Shown here: in pieces, positions 31,304-39,581 of the stretch | Numbering within the stretch: the first letter of the stretch is position 1 | How the letters are laid out: every line of letters begins with the position of its first letter | Source: Gammaproteobacteria bacterium UBA5078 | Lineage (GTDB): Bacteria; Pseudomonadota; Gammaproteobacteria; Pseudomonadales; Pseudohongiellaceae | Reading direction: 5' to 3' | NCBI GenBank assembly: GCA_002416505.1 | Contig: DIAM01000020.1 | Coordinates: forward strand, 258,606 to 322,605 | DNA length: 64,000 nucleotides | Notes under the pieces: generated by a model | Seen by the model: the letters and a program-made list of their open reading frames with translations, nothing else | The model's database searches: none | Told to the model about the DNA's origin: nothing | Position numbers and translations under genes: made by a program

Positions 31304-32506
31304 ATGAAAATTTTGCCACTGCTCACCATCGCTATTTTATTCTTAGCCGGATGTGGTGACACAGACTCGACGTCACCAGCGACTCAAGCCACGGTCGCAG
31401 CCGCGCACGGCGAACACGGCGACGCACACAACCACACCGATGGCCTCGATCTCGAACTCTACTTCGACGGCGCGCTCGCACAGGTCGCGAGCGATCAAGC
31501 CTGTACATTAGCCGACGGCACCCAAACAAGCTGCTATGCGATCACCATTGTAGGCTACCCGACCAACCACGATGTGGGGCCGTTCTGCCCACCGACCACC
31601 GCGGCTAGCGCAGAAGAGGGCGGCATCTGGTTCGATGGCAATGCCGTCTACGACATCGATGGCGCCTTTATCCTCGGCCTAGCGCAGCTCTATGACGACA
31701 GCAATTGGAAGATGTATGACGACGACGGCAGAGTACACATCACCGACACTGTGGAAGCGTTCAATGCCGCGGCGCGACCCGACGTCGATCCCGCCTATCA
31801 GAATTACTGCGTAGAGGGCCGCATGGAATGGCTCGACAATGGCGCGCCGGTCACCAGCACCGTGATGATTCCGAGCACGCCAATGGCAGCCGCTAGCCCG
31901 ACCCCCGCACGAGGCAATCTAGGCATCACCCTAAACGGCGTGATCATCGCCGCACCGGCCCCCGTCGATGCCATTTTAGGCGCCTACACGATCGCCGCAT
32001 TCGACGACTCTGGCGGGCACATCAATCCCTTCGAAGGCTATCACCTCCATGGCGCCCGTGGCTGCTCGGAGGCTGGTGAAGCAGTTGCGGGCGAGACGCC
32101 AATATTCGGCTACGCACTGGACGGCTACCCAATCCGTAGCCCCCCGCCTGCCGCCACCGCAGCTAGCGCAGCACTGGACCAATGCAATGGCCACAGCACC
32201 GCTGACTACGGCTACCACTACCATGCCGCAAGTGCAGAGAAGAATGGGGTATTGAGCTGTTTCACGGGCCTTACCGTGCAAGCACAGGGCGTCGATCATG
32301 ACGGAGGCGGCCCACCCGGCGGCGCTCCTAACTTCGCGGCGGCAGCCGCAATCTTAGGCGTAACCGTACAGGCACTAGAGAGCGCACTCGGCTCGCCCCC
32401 TCCTAACTTCGCAGCCGCGGCCCAGACTCTCGGCGTTACCGAACAGGCACTACAAGAGGCAATGGCGGCGGGAGGCGGAGCACCGCGGGGCGCACCGCCT
32501 CGATAA
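31304..32506 (+). CDS. YHYH-domain lipoprotein
   Basis: A 400-residue lipoprotein (lipobox LFLAGC) of the YHYH family. The name-giving motif is present as GYHYHA, with other His-rich stretches (HGEHGDAHNHTDG near the N-terminus, FEGYHLHG), suggesting metal binding. The C-terminus has two copies of a ~30-residue helical repeat (PPNFAAAAxxLGVTxQALxxA). The start at 31,304 is preferred because AGG lies at the right distance; the ATG at 31,298 would be inside the site. Function is unknown for the family. It is the last chromosomal gene before the tRNA and island. Confidence 0.8.
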   Translation: MKILPLLTIAILFLAGCGDTDSTSPATQATVAAAHGEHGDAHNHTDGLDLELYFDGALAQVASDQACTLADGTQTSCYAITIVGYPTNHDVGPFCPPTTAASAEEGGIWFDGNAVYDIDGAFILGLAQLYDDSNWKMYDDDGRVHITDTVEAFNAAARPDVDPAYQNYCVEGRMEWLDNGAPVTSTVMIPSTPMAAASPTPARGNLGITLNGVIIAAPAPVDAILGAYTIAAFDDSGGHINPFEGYHLHGARGCSEAGEAVAGETPIFGYALDGYPIRSPPPAATAASAALDQCNGHSTADYGYHYHAASAEKNGVLSCFTGLTVQAQGVDHDGGGPPGGAPNFAAAAAILGVTVQALESALGSPPPNFAAAAQTLGVTEQALQEAMAAGGGAPRGAPPR

Positions 32507-32592
32507 AAGTGAGGCAGATGCGCCTAAGTGTTTGAACTACAAGCCATTGCAGTAAGTGCAGGAGAATACTAGCAGATTGAGCGGCAGCACTT

Positions 32593-32598
32593 TATAAT
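32593..32598 (+). promoter_or_regulatory. Likely -10 hexamer of the tRNA promoter
   Basis: TATAAT is followed by a GC-rich stretch (GCGGCCCCTAAGGGGC), the kind of discriminator seen at stringently controlled stable-RNA promoters. No clear -35 box is found at the expected spacing. Confidence 0.5.
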
Positions 32599-32623
32599 AC
32601 GCGGCCCCTAAGGGGCTGCTATA

Positions 32624-32700
32624 GGGCCTATAGCTCAGTTGGTTAGAGCAACGGACTCATAATCCGTTGGTCCCTGGTTCGAGTCCAGGTGGGCCCACCA
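32624..32700 (+). tRNA. tRNA with CAU anticodon, probably tRNA-Ile2 (lysidine type)
   Basis: A 77-base tRNA with the CCA end encoded. Acceptor GGGCCTA pairs with TGGGCCC, the D-stem is GCTC/GAGC, the anticodon stem CGGA/TCCG holds the loop CTCATAA, and the T-arm reads GGTTCGAGTCC. The anticodon is CAU. The acceptor has C4-G69 and C5-G68 and discriminator A73, features known as TilS (lysidine) determinants of tRNA-Ile2 and different from elongator tRNA-Met. It is therefore more likely Ile2 than Met. The 3' 45 bases serve as the attachment site of the island. Confidence 0.9.
32656..32700. other. attL: 3' part of the tRNA gene, 45-bp island attachment site
   Basis: These 45 bases, from the first base of the anticodon loop to the encoded CCA, are repeated exactly at 63,949-63,993 in the same orientation. 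The flanking bases differ immediately outside (A versus C on the left, AATTCC versus CTTCCT on the right). This is the classic result of tyrosine-recombinase integration into a tRNA 3' end with the tRNA rebuilt by the incoming element. Confidence 0.93.
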
Positions 32701-32732
32701 AATTCCCTTCGATTTCATCGAGTTACGATTCG

Positions 32733-32767
32733 GACAACGGACTATGAGGTTTTATAGTCCGTTTGTC
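32733..32767. terminator. Strong hairpin just inside the left end of the island
   Basis: Arms 32,733-32,745 and 32,754-32,767 pair as GACAACGGACTAT with ATAGTCCGTTTGTC (one bulged base) around an 8-base loop, 32 bases beyond the tRNA. There is no T-tract. It may terminate tRNA transcription, or be a binding site for the recombination complex next to attL. Confidence 0.55.
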
Positions 32768-32930
32768 GCTCCATAATCCCCCCGAAAAATCACTTCCGCG
32801 CCACAAAACACGGTACCTGCGAACGAGGCTGCTGAGATTGAATTTGAAAAAGACGCCAGAGTTACCAAAATCGCAAATTCTTAGTTTTTAGTGTACAAGG
32901 CATTTCAATGCGATCAATTGGGCACTTAAT

Positions 32931-33818
32931 ATGCACGGTTCCGAAGTAATATTTTATAAGTATCTATCGCCTCAAGGCACCTTAGCTACATTGGAGCAAC
33001 AATCATTAAAATGGGCTTGCCCAACTAGCTTCAATGACCCTTTCGATTTCCCTACCGATATCGACTTTAACTTCACGGCGGAAGAACTATCAAGTGCGCT
33101 CATTGAAGAACTAATTCAAATTACTTATGGGGAAAACGAACCTGTAGGCAATAATGAGAACAAGTTTTTTCAAATGGGGCTAGCAGCCAGACGAAAACTA
33201 AATAAGCCTTCTGAAGCACAGACCAGAAAACATTTCGAAGCCAGTCATCAAATGCTTATAGAAGATTACCCGAGACATTTAACCGCACGGCGATCATTAT
33301 TCAATAGTTTCCGCAAAGAGTATTCAGTTCTCTGTCTCTCAAGTTCGCATGAAAATCTGTTGATGTGGGCACACTATTGCGGCAATCATCAAGGCTGTGT
33401 TTTAGGGTTCCGTTGTTTGCCGCATCTTGACAACGCAATTCGCACTGCAGTTGCAGTAAACTATGTTGATTCATATCCATTGTTTGCTTCACTAGATGAA
33501 CTTATCAAGCAAGCGACAGGGCAACAAGATTTGGATTACGACAAACTTTTGCATCACTTCTTCTACTCCAAAAGCAATCATTGGGTATATGAAAATGAGT
33601 GGCGCTGCGTAAACCCGTTGCAAAATCGCGCAGCAGGATATGATTTGATCTCATGGGTGCCAGAAGAACTTGAGGTTATATACATGGGCTTCAACGCTAC
33701 TTCAGAGTTTAAGCAAAGGGTTTTAAGATTTATCGATGCGAAGTCACCCCACACTCAGGTATACCAGTCAAAACCTGACATCCAGAATTACGCCCTTATC
33801 TATGAACAACTCCGTTAG
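32931..33818 (+). CDS. DUF2971 domain-containing protein
   Basis: A 295-residue protein with the DUF2971 pattern: an N-terminal YKYLSPQGTLATLEQQSLKWACPTSFNDPFDF segment (here split into two strands), a central MWAHYCGNHQGCVLGF and a C-terminal YENEWRCV. DUF2971 proteins are frequent in accessory regions and some are linked to defence, but no biochemical activity is established. It is the first island gene next to attL and is AT-rich compared with the chromosome. It is convergent with hsdS. Confidence 0.85.
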   Translation: MHGSEVIFYKYLSPQGTLATLEQQSLKWACPTSFNDPFDFPTDIDFNFTAEELSSALIEELIQITYGENEPVGNNENKFFQMGLAARRKLNKPSEAQTRKHFEASHQMLIEDYPRHLTARRSLFNSFRKEYSVLCLSSSHENLLMWAHYCGNHQGCVLGFRCLPHLDNAIRTAVAVNYVDSYPLFASLDELIKQATGQQDLDYDKLLHHFFYSKSNHWVYENEWRCVNPLQNRAAGYDLISWVPEELEVIYMGFNATSEFKQRVLRFIDAKSPHTQVYQSKPDIQNYALIYEQLR

Positions 33819-33902
33819 TATTAGCAACATAAACCGCCCGCTAGAACCAAGAATGCGATCTAAGAAGCTTCCCTAGTTATTCACACCAACGTCCTAATAT
33901 TG

Positions 33903-35633
33903 TTAAAAACCCGCATTCCCGACGATTGCATCAGCCAATTCCTGCTGTAGCTGGTTGGCGTCGGTGAGGCTGAGTTTCAATTGATCGCAAAGCACCATCA
34001 GCTCATTGGTTTTAGTCACTATGCGCCGCTGCTCTTCAATAGGAGGCAAGGGCACTAGAAGAGAACTTATTTGCGTCTGGTTTATTGAAGCTTGGCTAAT
34101 CGCCTCTTTTGATAAAGAAAATATTATTCCCTTAACATAACTAGACTGCATATATAAATTAAGAAAAGGCGAGTGTACAAAGTCTTTGTATGGCCTAGCT
34201 CTCATATTCATGCTTTCGAAAACTAAGCGCTCAGGGAAAGCAGGTATCAGCGCCGTCTTCCCAACTAGCTCTTTACTGTTCACTCTATTTATCAGCAAAT
34301 CATCAGCATCCAATGAATATTTCTCTAGTTCATCAGAATCAATTTCAACTCTCCTTACCCCATCGAAATCTATAAATCCATCTTGAATATTAAACATCCT
34401 TAACGAAATTACACCTTGATCAGTATAATATTTCTCGGGTTTATAAAGTCCATTAGTTAAAGTTCTAATGAGGTTGCCGAACCTCGCCCAACCCCATGAC
34501 TTTGGCAACTCGAAAGGTTTTTCTCTATCCAACGTAGGTTCCCACAACCTCTCTTTCTTAATCTTTCCTTCTGAAATCAACTTAGTTTTTTCAGTACTTA
34601 AGCGCCTTAACAACTCACTCGCCGGTTCGTCCTCCGCATCTTGTGGCACAAGCTTCCCCATCACGGCTAGTTGCAACAGAGTTTTCTTGAGGGCATCGAT
34701 ACTGGCTTCAGTTGTGAATAAAGTGTCGAAATGCACGGCGATGCGCCGCCAGTTTTCACTGAAGTCTGCGGCGCTTTGTGATTGGGTGAGCGTACCGAGG
34801 AGGTGGCTGACGAGTTTCTCGTGCGCTTCGGCGGCGTTGATGTGCTGGGTTTCCAATTGATCGCACAGCGCCATCAATTCATCGACTTTGGCTACTATTC
34901 GCGGCTGCTCTGCGAGGGGTGGCAGAAAGATTGGAATAGAATTCATTTTTGCTTGGTTCATTTTTGGTTGAGCAGTACCAGTCACATATGGTTTTAGGTC
35001 GATAGCATTGATGTGTATTTCAATATAGCGTAAAAATACTTCATTAATACCGTCTAAAACGTGTGCGTGATTATTCACCCAGTATTTCCCACGAGCAATA
35101 AAAGCAATGGGCGTAGAACGATTAATTAGATTCGCACCATCTTCGCCAATAAGTAAGAGTGGTTTATCGAAAAGGTAGCTATCGATTTTATCTATAGCCC
35201 CGGACGCGCCATAGTAATCATATAACTTCCCTCTTGTGCTACGCTCTTCGCTAGAAACTGGAATGCGCTCAGAATCTCGGGAAATCATTATAGTTCCAAT
35301 TGAAGTATGCGCCCATCCAAGAGGCATATTTTCGATCTTTACGGTCTCAACATCAGCCATCTTTGGCGATAGATTTCTCTTTGTCCTATCTCTATCGAGC
35401 TTGGCCTTCTCAGCTTGTATGCGCTTCAACAATTCACTTGCCGGCTCATCATTCGGATCTTGCGGCACCAGCTTCCCACGCACAGCAAGTTCCAAAATCA
35501 ACTCGCGTAGTTTCTTTATGCCATACACACTGGCAGCATTGCCTGAACTACGACCACGCCCTGATTTCTTTTCCGTATCAGCGGAAGCCCAAACATCCAT
35601 GTGATCTGTCAGGAGTTTCTGAATGGCGCTCAT
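33903..35633 (-). CDS. hsdS: Type I restriction-modification specificity subunit HsdS
   Basis: A 576-residue DNA-recognition subunit with two target-recognition domains. The conserved repeat that sets TRD spacing appears twice: LAVRGKLVPQDPNDEPASELL near the N-terminus and LAVMGKLVPQDAEDEPASELL in the middle. Each is followed by a TRD and then by a coiled-coil helix (PLAEQPRIVAKVDELMALCDQL and PIEEQRRIVTKTNELMVLCDQL). It recognises the two halves of a bipartite site. Its start overlaps the hsdM stop by 4 bases. TRD regions have lower GC than the conserved segments, as is common where recognition domains are swapped. Confidence 0.95.
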   Translation of the reverse strand: MSAIQKLLTDHMDVWASADTEKKSGRGRSSGNAASVYGIKKLRELILELAVRGKLVPQDPNDEPASELLKRIQAEKAKLDRDRTKRNLSPKMADVETVKIENMPLGWAHTSIGTIMISRDSERIPVSSEERSTRGKLYDYYGASGAIDKIDSYLFDKPLLLIGEDGANLINRSTPIAFIARGKYWVNNHAHVLDGINEVFLRYIEIHINAIDLKPYVTGTAQPKMNQAKMNSIPIFLPPLAEQPRIVAKVDELMALCDQLETQHINAAEAHEKLVSHLLGTLTQSQSAADFSENWRRIAVHFDTLFTTEASIDALKKTLLQLAVMGKLVPQDAEDEPASELLRRLSTEKTKLISEGKIKKERLWEPTLDREKPFELPKSWGWARFGNLIRTLTNGLYKPEKYYTDQGVISLRMFNIQDGFIDFDGVRRVEIDSDELEKYSLDADDLLINRVNSKELVGKTALIPAFPERLVFESMNMRARPYKDFVHSPFLNLYMQSSYVKGIIFSLSKEAISQASINQTQISSLLVPLPPIEEQRRIVTKTNELMVLCDQLKLSLTDANQLQQELADAIVGNAGF

Positions 35634-37105
35634 GCCTTACCACCACGCTCTAGCGCTTCGCTGAGGATGTCCTTTAACTGCCCTCGTAATTCAGCGATAT
35701 CTGCTTGCATGGTGTTGTATTGGGCCAGCAATTCATCAGGGTCGTGTATCTCCTGCTCGCCCACATGCGGATTCTTGCAATCGAGGTTGTAATTGCGCGC
35801 CTTGATCTCTTCTAGACTCACTTTCCACGCTTGTTCTGTTTCCACACGCTTTTTGAAGCCATCTTTCTCCTCACCCCACCATGCCGCTTCCACATCAAAC
35901 TCTTCGATCTTCATCGGTTTGGTTTTGTTGTAGCTCTTCACGCCTTCTGGGTAGGGATGCTCGTAGAACCAAATGTCTTTAGTGGGCGTGCCTTTGGTGA
36001 AGAAAAGCAGGTTCGTTTTAATGCCCGTGTATGGAGCAAACACGCCATTGGGGAGGCGCACGATGGTGTGCAGATTGCACTCTTCCAGCAGTTTTTCCTT
36101 GATTCGGGTTTTGATGCCTTCGCCGAACAGGAAGCCATCTGGCAATACCAATGCGGCACGGCCACCGACTTTGAGTAACTGCATTATGAGCACCAGAAAC
36201 AAGTCCGCTGTTTCACGGGTGCGGAAGGTGGCGGGGAAGTTGGTTTCGATGCCGTCTTCTTCCATGCCGCCGAACGGTGGGTTGGTGACCACGACATCCA
36301 CGCGATCTTTCGGGCCCCAGCTGATGAGAGGTCGGGCCAAGGTATTATCGTGGCGAATATTGCTTGGCACATCGATACCGTGCAGGATCATATTGGTGGT
36401 GCACAGCAAATGCGGTAATGGCTTTTTCTCTATGCCATGGATACTACTTTGCAATTGCGTTTCATCTTCAACCGTTTTGACGTCCTGCTTACGGATGTGC
36501 TCGATGGAGCATGATAGAAACCCGCCGGTGCCACAGGCTGGGTCCATGACTTCCTCGCCCAAACGTGGGTTGACCATTCTCACCATGAATTCGGTGACTG
36601 CGCGGGGAGTGTAGAACTCGCCTGCGTTGCCCGCCGCCTGCAAGTCACGCAGCAGTTGCTCATACATATCACCAAACAGATGGCGCTCTTGGCCTTTGTT
36701 GAAATCGATCCCTTCCTGAATCTTATTGATTACTTGCCGGATCAATTGGCCGGATTTCATGTAGTTGTAGGCATCTTCAAACACGGAGCGAATGACAAAG
36801 GCGCGCTTATCGCCTCCCTTCGCCTCTAACTGCTGTAACGCGGGGAACATCTCGTTATCGAGGAACTGTTTGAGGTCATCGCCCGTCACGCCTTCTGCGT
36901 CGGCGGCCCAGTTGCGCCAGCGATATTTCTCCGGCAGCGGAGACTTATAGTTGTCTTGCAACAACTCCCACTCGCTTTCACGATCGTCGAAGATTTTAAG
37001 GAATAACATCCAAACCAATTGGCTGAGGCGCTGTGCGTCGCCATCGACACCGACGTCTTTGCGCATAATGTCTTGGATAGTTTTGATAGTAGAGGTAATG
37101 CTCAT
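35630..37105 (-). CDS. hsdM: Type I restriction-modification DNA adenine methyltransferase HsdM
   Basis: A 491-residue N6-adenine methyltransferase subunit. It has an HsdM N-terminal helical domain (about 5-140), the SAM-binding motif I DPACGTGGFL, and catalytic motif IV NPPFGG in VVVTNPPFGG. An M2S1 complex with HsdS protects host DNA; adding HsdR gives the restriction enzyme. It lies 29 bases downstream of hsdR and overlaps hsdS. Confidence 0.96.
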   Translation of the reverse strand: MSITSTIKTIQDIMRKDVGVDGDAQRLSQLVWMLFLKIFDDRESEWELLQDNYKSPLPEKYRWRNWAADAEGVTGDDLKQFLDNEMFPALQQLEAKGGDKRAFVIRSVFEDAYNYMKSGQLIRQVINKIQEGIDFNKGQERHLFGDMYEQLLRDLQAAGNAGEFYTPRAVTEFMVRMVNPRLGEEVMDPACGTGGFLSCSIEHIRKQDVKTVEDETQLQSSIHGIEKKPLPHLLCTTNMILHGIDVPSNIRHDNTLARPLISWGPKDRVDVVVTNPPFGGMEEDGIETNFPATFRTRETADLFLVLIMQLLKVGGRAALVLPDGFLFGEGIKTRIKEKLLEECNLHTIVRLPNGVFAPYTGIKTNLLFFTKGTPTKDIWFYEHPYPEGVKSYNKTKPMKIEEFDVEAAWWGEEKDGFKKRVETEQAWKVSLEEIKARNYNLDCKNPHVGEQEIHDPDELLAQYNTMQADIAELRGQLKDILSEALERGGKA

Positions 37106-37134
37106 ATAGGGGTACTTGCCGTTGTATAGTTAAA

Positions 37135-39513
37135 TCAGGAGTAAAGGTTCTGTTCTAGTTCGTGCAGGGCCGCCATGTAGGCTGGTTTGCCACCGAAGGC
37201 TGAAACCAACTCACTAGCCGTGCCCATGTCTTTGAATGGATCCAGTGTGAGGATTTTAATGTCCTCAATGTTTTCAATACCGGTATCGGCATACTTTTCG
37301 AGCAGGCTTTCCAACACCAAGCGTGCCTGCTCACCATACTTGGCGAAGTAGTTGCGCTTCTTCACCTGCTCTGCGCGTTCGCGGCGAGTCAAAGGCGGCT
37401 GATCGAAGGCGACGTGGCAGATAAGGTCGAATGCATCGAAATCCTTGCCCACTTCATCGGATAGGGCCTCCAGCAACACCCCATGATCCTCAAGCTCGCG
37501 AAGGATAGCAGCTTTACGGTCCGCTTTGCTCCAGCGTCGCAAGAACTCATCCAGTGAGGAATAGTCCTTACGCACTGCTTGGCGCGTGTAGTCTTTCAGG
37601 GTCTCTGTGATGAGCTTACCGTCGGGGCCGTAGTATTGGACACGCTCTGCAATCACGTAGACGGCTACATCTCCCACCAAATACTTCACACGCCCCGTAC
37701 CCGGCTCTTCACCCCCGCCCGGCCCAATGATTACTCCACCCGTATCTTCACCATCAGGCTCCACTGGATTTCCAAAATCATCAAATATGGTTCCCGGCTC
37801 TTCATCAGGTGGTACAGGTGACTCGCCGCCCTTGGGCTCATAGATCATTATAGGGGGGCCGTTGAAATCATCATCGGCGAACAACTCTGTGGCTTTTTTG
37901 AAGTCCATGATGGTGAACCAGAACTTGCCATAGTCTTCATTGATGCGGGTGCCGCGGCCGATGATCTGCTTGAACTCTGTCATCGACTTGATGTGTTGAT
38001 CCAGCACGATCAGTTTGCAGGTTTGCGCGTCCACGCCCGTGGTCATCAACTTGGAAGTGGTGGCGATCACCGGATATCGCTCTTCAGGGTTGATGAAATT
38101 GCCCAGTTCCGCCTTCCCTTCTTGCTCATCACCGGTTATGCGCATTATGTACCTGCGGCTCTCTCGCACCCTCTCTGGGTTCAGGTTTACCAAGGCTTGA
38201 CGCATACGCTCGGCGTGGTCAATGTCATCGCAGAACACTATGGTTTTCGCAAAGGGGTCGGTGGCCTCCAAAAACTCAGTGATCTTCTTGGCGACCAACT
38301 CTGTGCGCTTCTCCAGCACCAGTGTGCGATCCATGTCCGTGAGATTGTATATTCGGTCTTCGATCAGCTCTCCGTGCTTATCGACCTGCCCTTTGCGGGG
38401 GCGCCAGCCTTGAACGTCTTTGTCGATGTCGATACGCACCACTTTGTATGGTGCCAGAAAGCCGTCCTCGATGCCTTCCTTCAGGGTATAACTGTAGATC
38501 GGGTCGCCGAAGTAATGAATGCTGGAAACATCCTTCGTTTCTTTAGGGGTGGCGGTTAACCCCACATGGGTGGCCGAAGAGAAATAGTCCAGGATCTCGC
38601 GCCAAGCGGAGTCTTCCGCAGCGCTGCCTCGATGGCACTCGTCTATGACGATAAGATCGAAGAAGTCAGGGGTGAATTGCTTATAGATGTTTTGCGCTTC
38701 TTCAGAGCCTGTGACCGCTTGATACAGTGACAGGTAAATCTCATAGCTCTTGTCGATCTGGCGCTTAGTGATCTTGGTCATTGCCGCGCCGAATGGCTTG
38801 AAGTCGTTATTCTTGGTTTGATCCACCAAGATATTGCGATCGGCCAAGAACAAGATGCGCTTCTTGGTGCCGGACTTCCATAGCCGCCAGATGATCTGGA
38901 AAGCCGTATAAGTCTTGCCTGTGCCTGTCGCCATGACCAATAGGATGCGTTGCTGGCCTTTCGCCACCGCTTCAACCGTGTTGTTGATGGCACTGGCTTG
39001 ATAGTAGCGAGGAGCGCGATCTGTCCCGTCATCGAAGTACGGCATTTCAACCGTATGGCGCGCAGCCGGTGCGTTTATCCCCTTCCATTGACAATACCAC
39101 TGCCATAACTGCTCAGGCGAAGGGAATGCGCTCAGCGCCAGCACCTCTTCTGTTTTACCGGCCAACCCGGTGCGATCATGGAATAGGAAGGCGTCGCCAT
39201 TAGAGCTGAACACAAAGGGCACGCCGAGGGTTTCGGCATAGTTGAGCGCCTGCTGCATACCGGCGCCCACGCTGAGACCGTTCTCCTTTGCTTCGATCAC
39301 GGCAAGTGGGATATTGGATTTGTAATAGAGGATGTAATCGGCACGTTTCAGCTCACCGCGCGTGTGCAACTTGCCACGCACAATGATTCGGCCTTTGGTG
39401 AAGCTGACTTCTTCCCGTATCTGGCTGAGTAAATCCCAGCCTGCGGCGGTGATAGCCGGGGTGATGTACTTGGTGCAGATGTCGCGCTCTGACAAATCCT
39501 TTTTGCTGGTCAC
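37135..39513 (-). CDS. hsdR: Type I restriction endonuclease subunit HsdR (EcoEI-like)
   Basis: A 792-residue motor/nuclease subunit. The N-terminal PD-(D/E)xK nuclease shows D59, E74 and K76 in RADYIL and AVIEAKE. It is followed by SF2 helicase motifs: Walker [13 protein letters not shown]-box variant DECH, motif III LTATP and motif [10 protein letters not shown]. The C-terminal region ([21 protein letters not shown] onward) resembles the EcoEI R C-terminal domain. The shorter length than EcoKI R fits this subgroup. It translocates and cuts unmodified DNA. In the operon it precedes hsdM and follows the DUF262 gene by 68 bases. Confidence 0.95.
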   Translation of the reverse strand: MTSKKDLSERDICTKYITPAITAAGWDLLSQIREEVSFTKGRIIVRGKLHTRGELKRADYILYYKSNIPLAVIEAKENGLSVGAGMQQALNYAETLGVPFVFSSNGDAFLFHDRTGLAGKTEEVLALSAFPSPEQLWQWYCQWKGINAPAARHTVEMPYFDDGTDRAPRYYQASAINNTVEAVAKGQQRILLVMATGTGKTYTAFQIIWRLWKSGTKKRILFLADRNILVDQTKNNDFKPFGAAMTKITKRQIDKSYEIYLSLYQAVTGSEEAQNIYKQFTPDFFDLIVIDECHRGSAAEDSAWREILDYFSSATHVGLTATPKETKDVSSIHYFGDPIYSYTLKEGIEDGFLAPYKVVRIDIDKDVQGWRPRKGQVDKHGELIEDRIYNLTDMDRTLVLEKRTELVAKKITEFLEATDPFAKTIVFCDDIDHAERMRQALVNLNPERVRESRRYIMRITGDEQEGKAELGNFINPEERYPVIATTSKLMTTGVDAQTCKLIVLDQHIKSMTEFKQIIGRGTRINEDYGKFWFTIMDFKKATELFADDDFNGPPIMIYEPKGGESPVPPDEEPGTIFDDFGNPVEPDGEDTGGVIIGPGGGEEPGTGRVKYLVGDVAVYVIAERVQYYGPDGKLITETLKDYTRQAVRKDYSSLDEFLRRWSKADRKAAILRELEDHGVLLEALSDEVGKDFDAFDLICHVAFDQPPLTRRERAEQVKKRNYFAKYGEQARLVLESLLEKYADTGIENIEDIKILTLDPFKDMGTASELVSAFGGKPAYMAALHELEQNLYS

Positions 39514-39581
39514 CAGTTTCTCCTAACCCAGTATAGTTTCGGAAATTTTATATCCATAAGACTCGATCCATTTTTTTCCGA

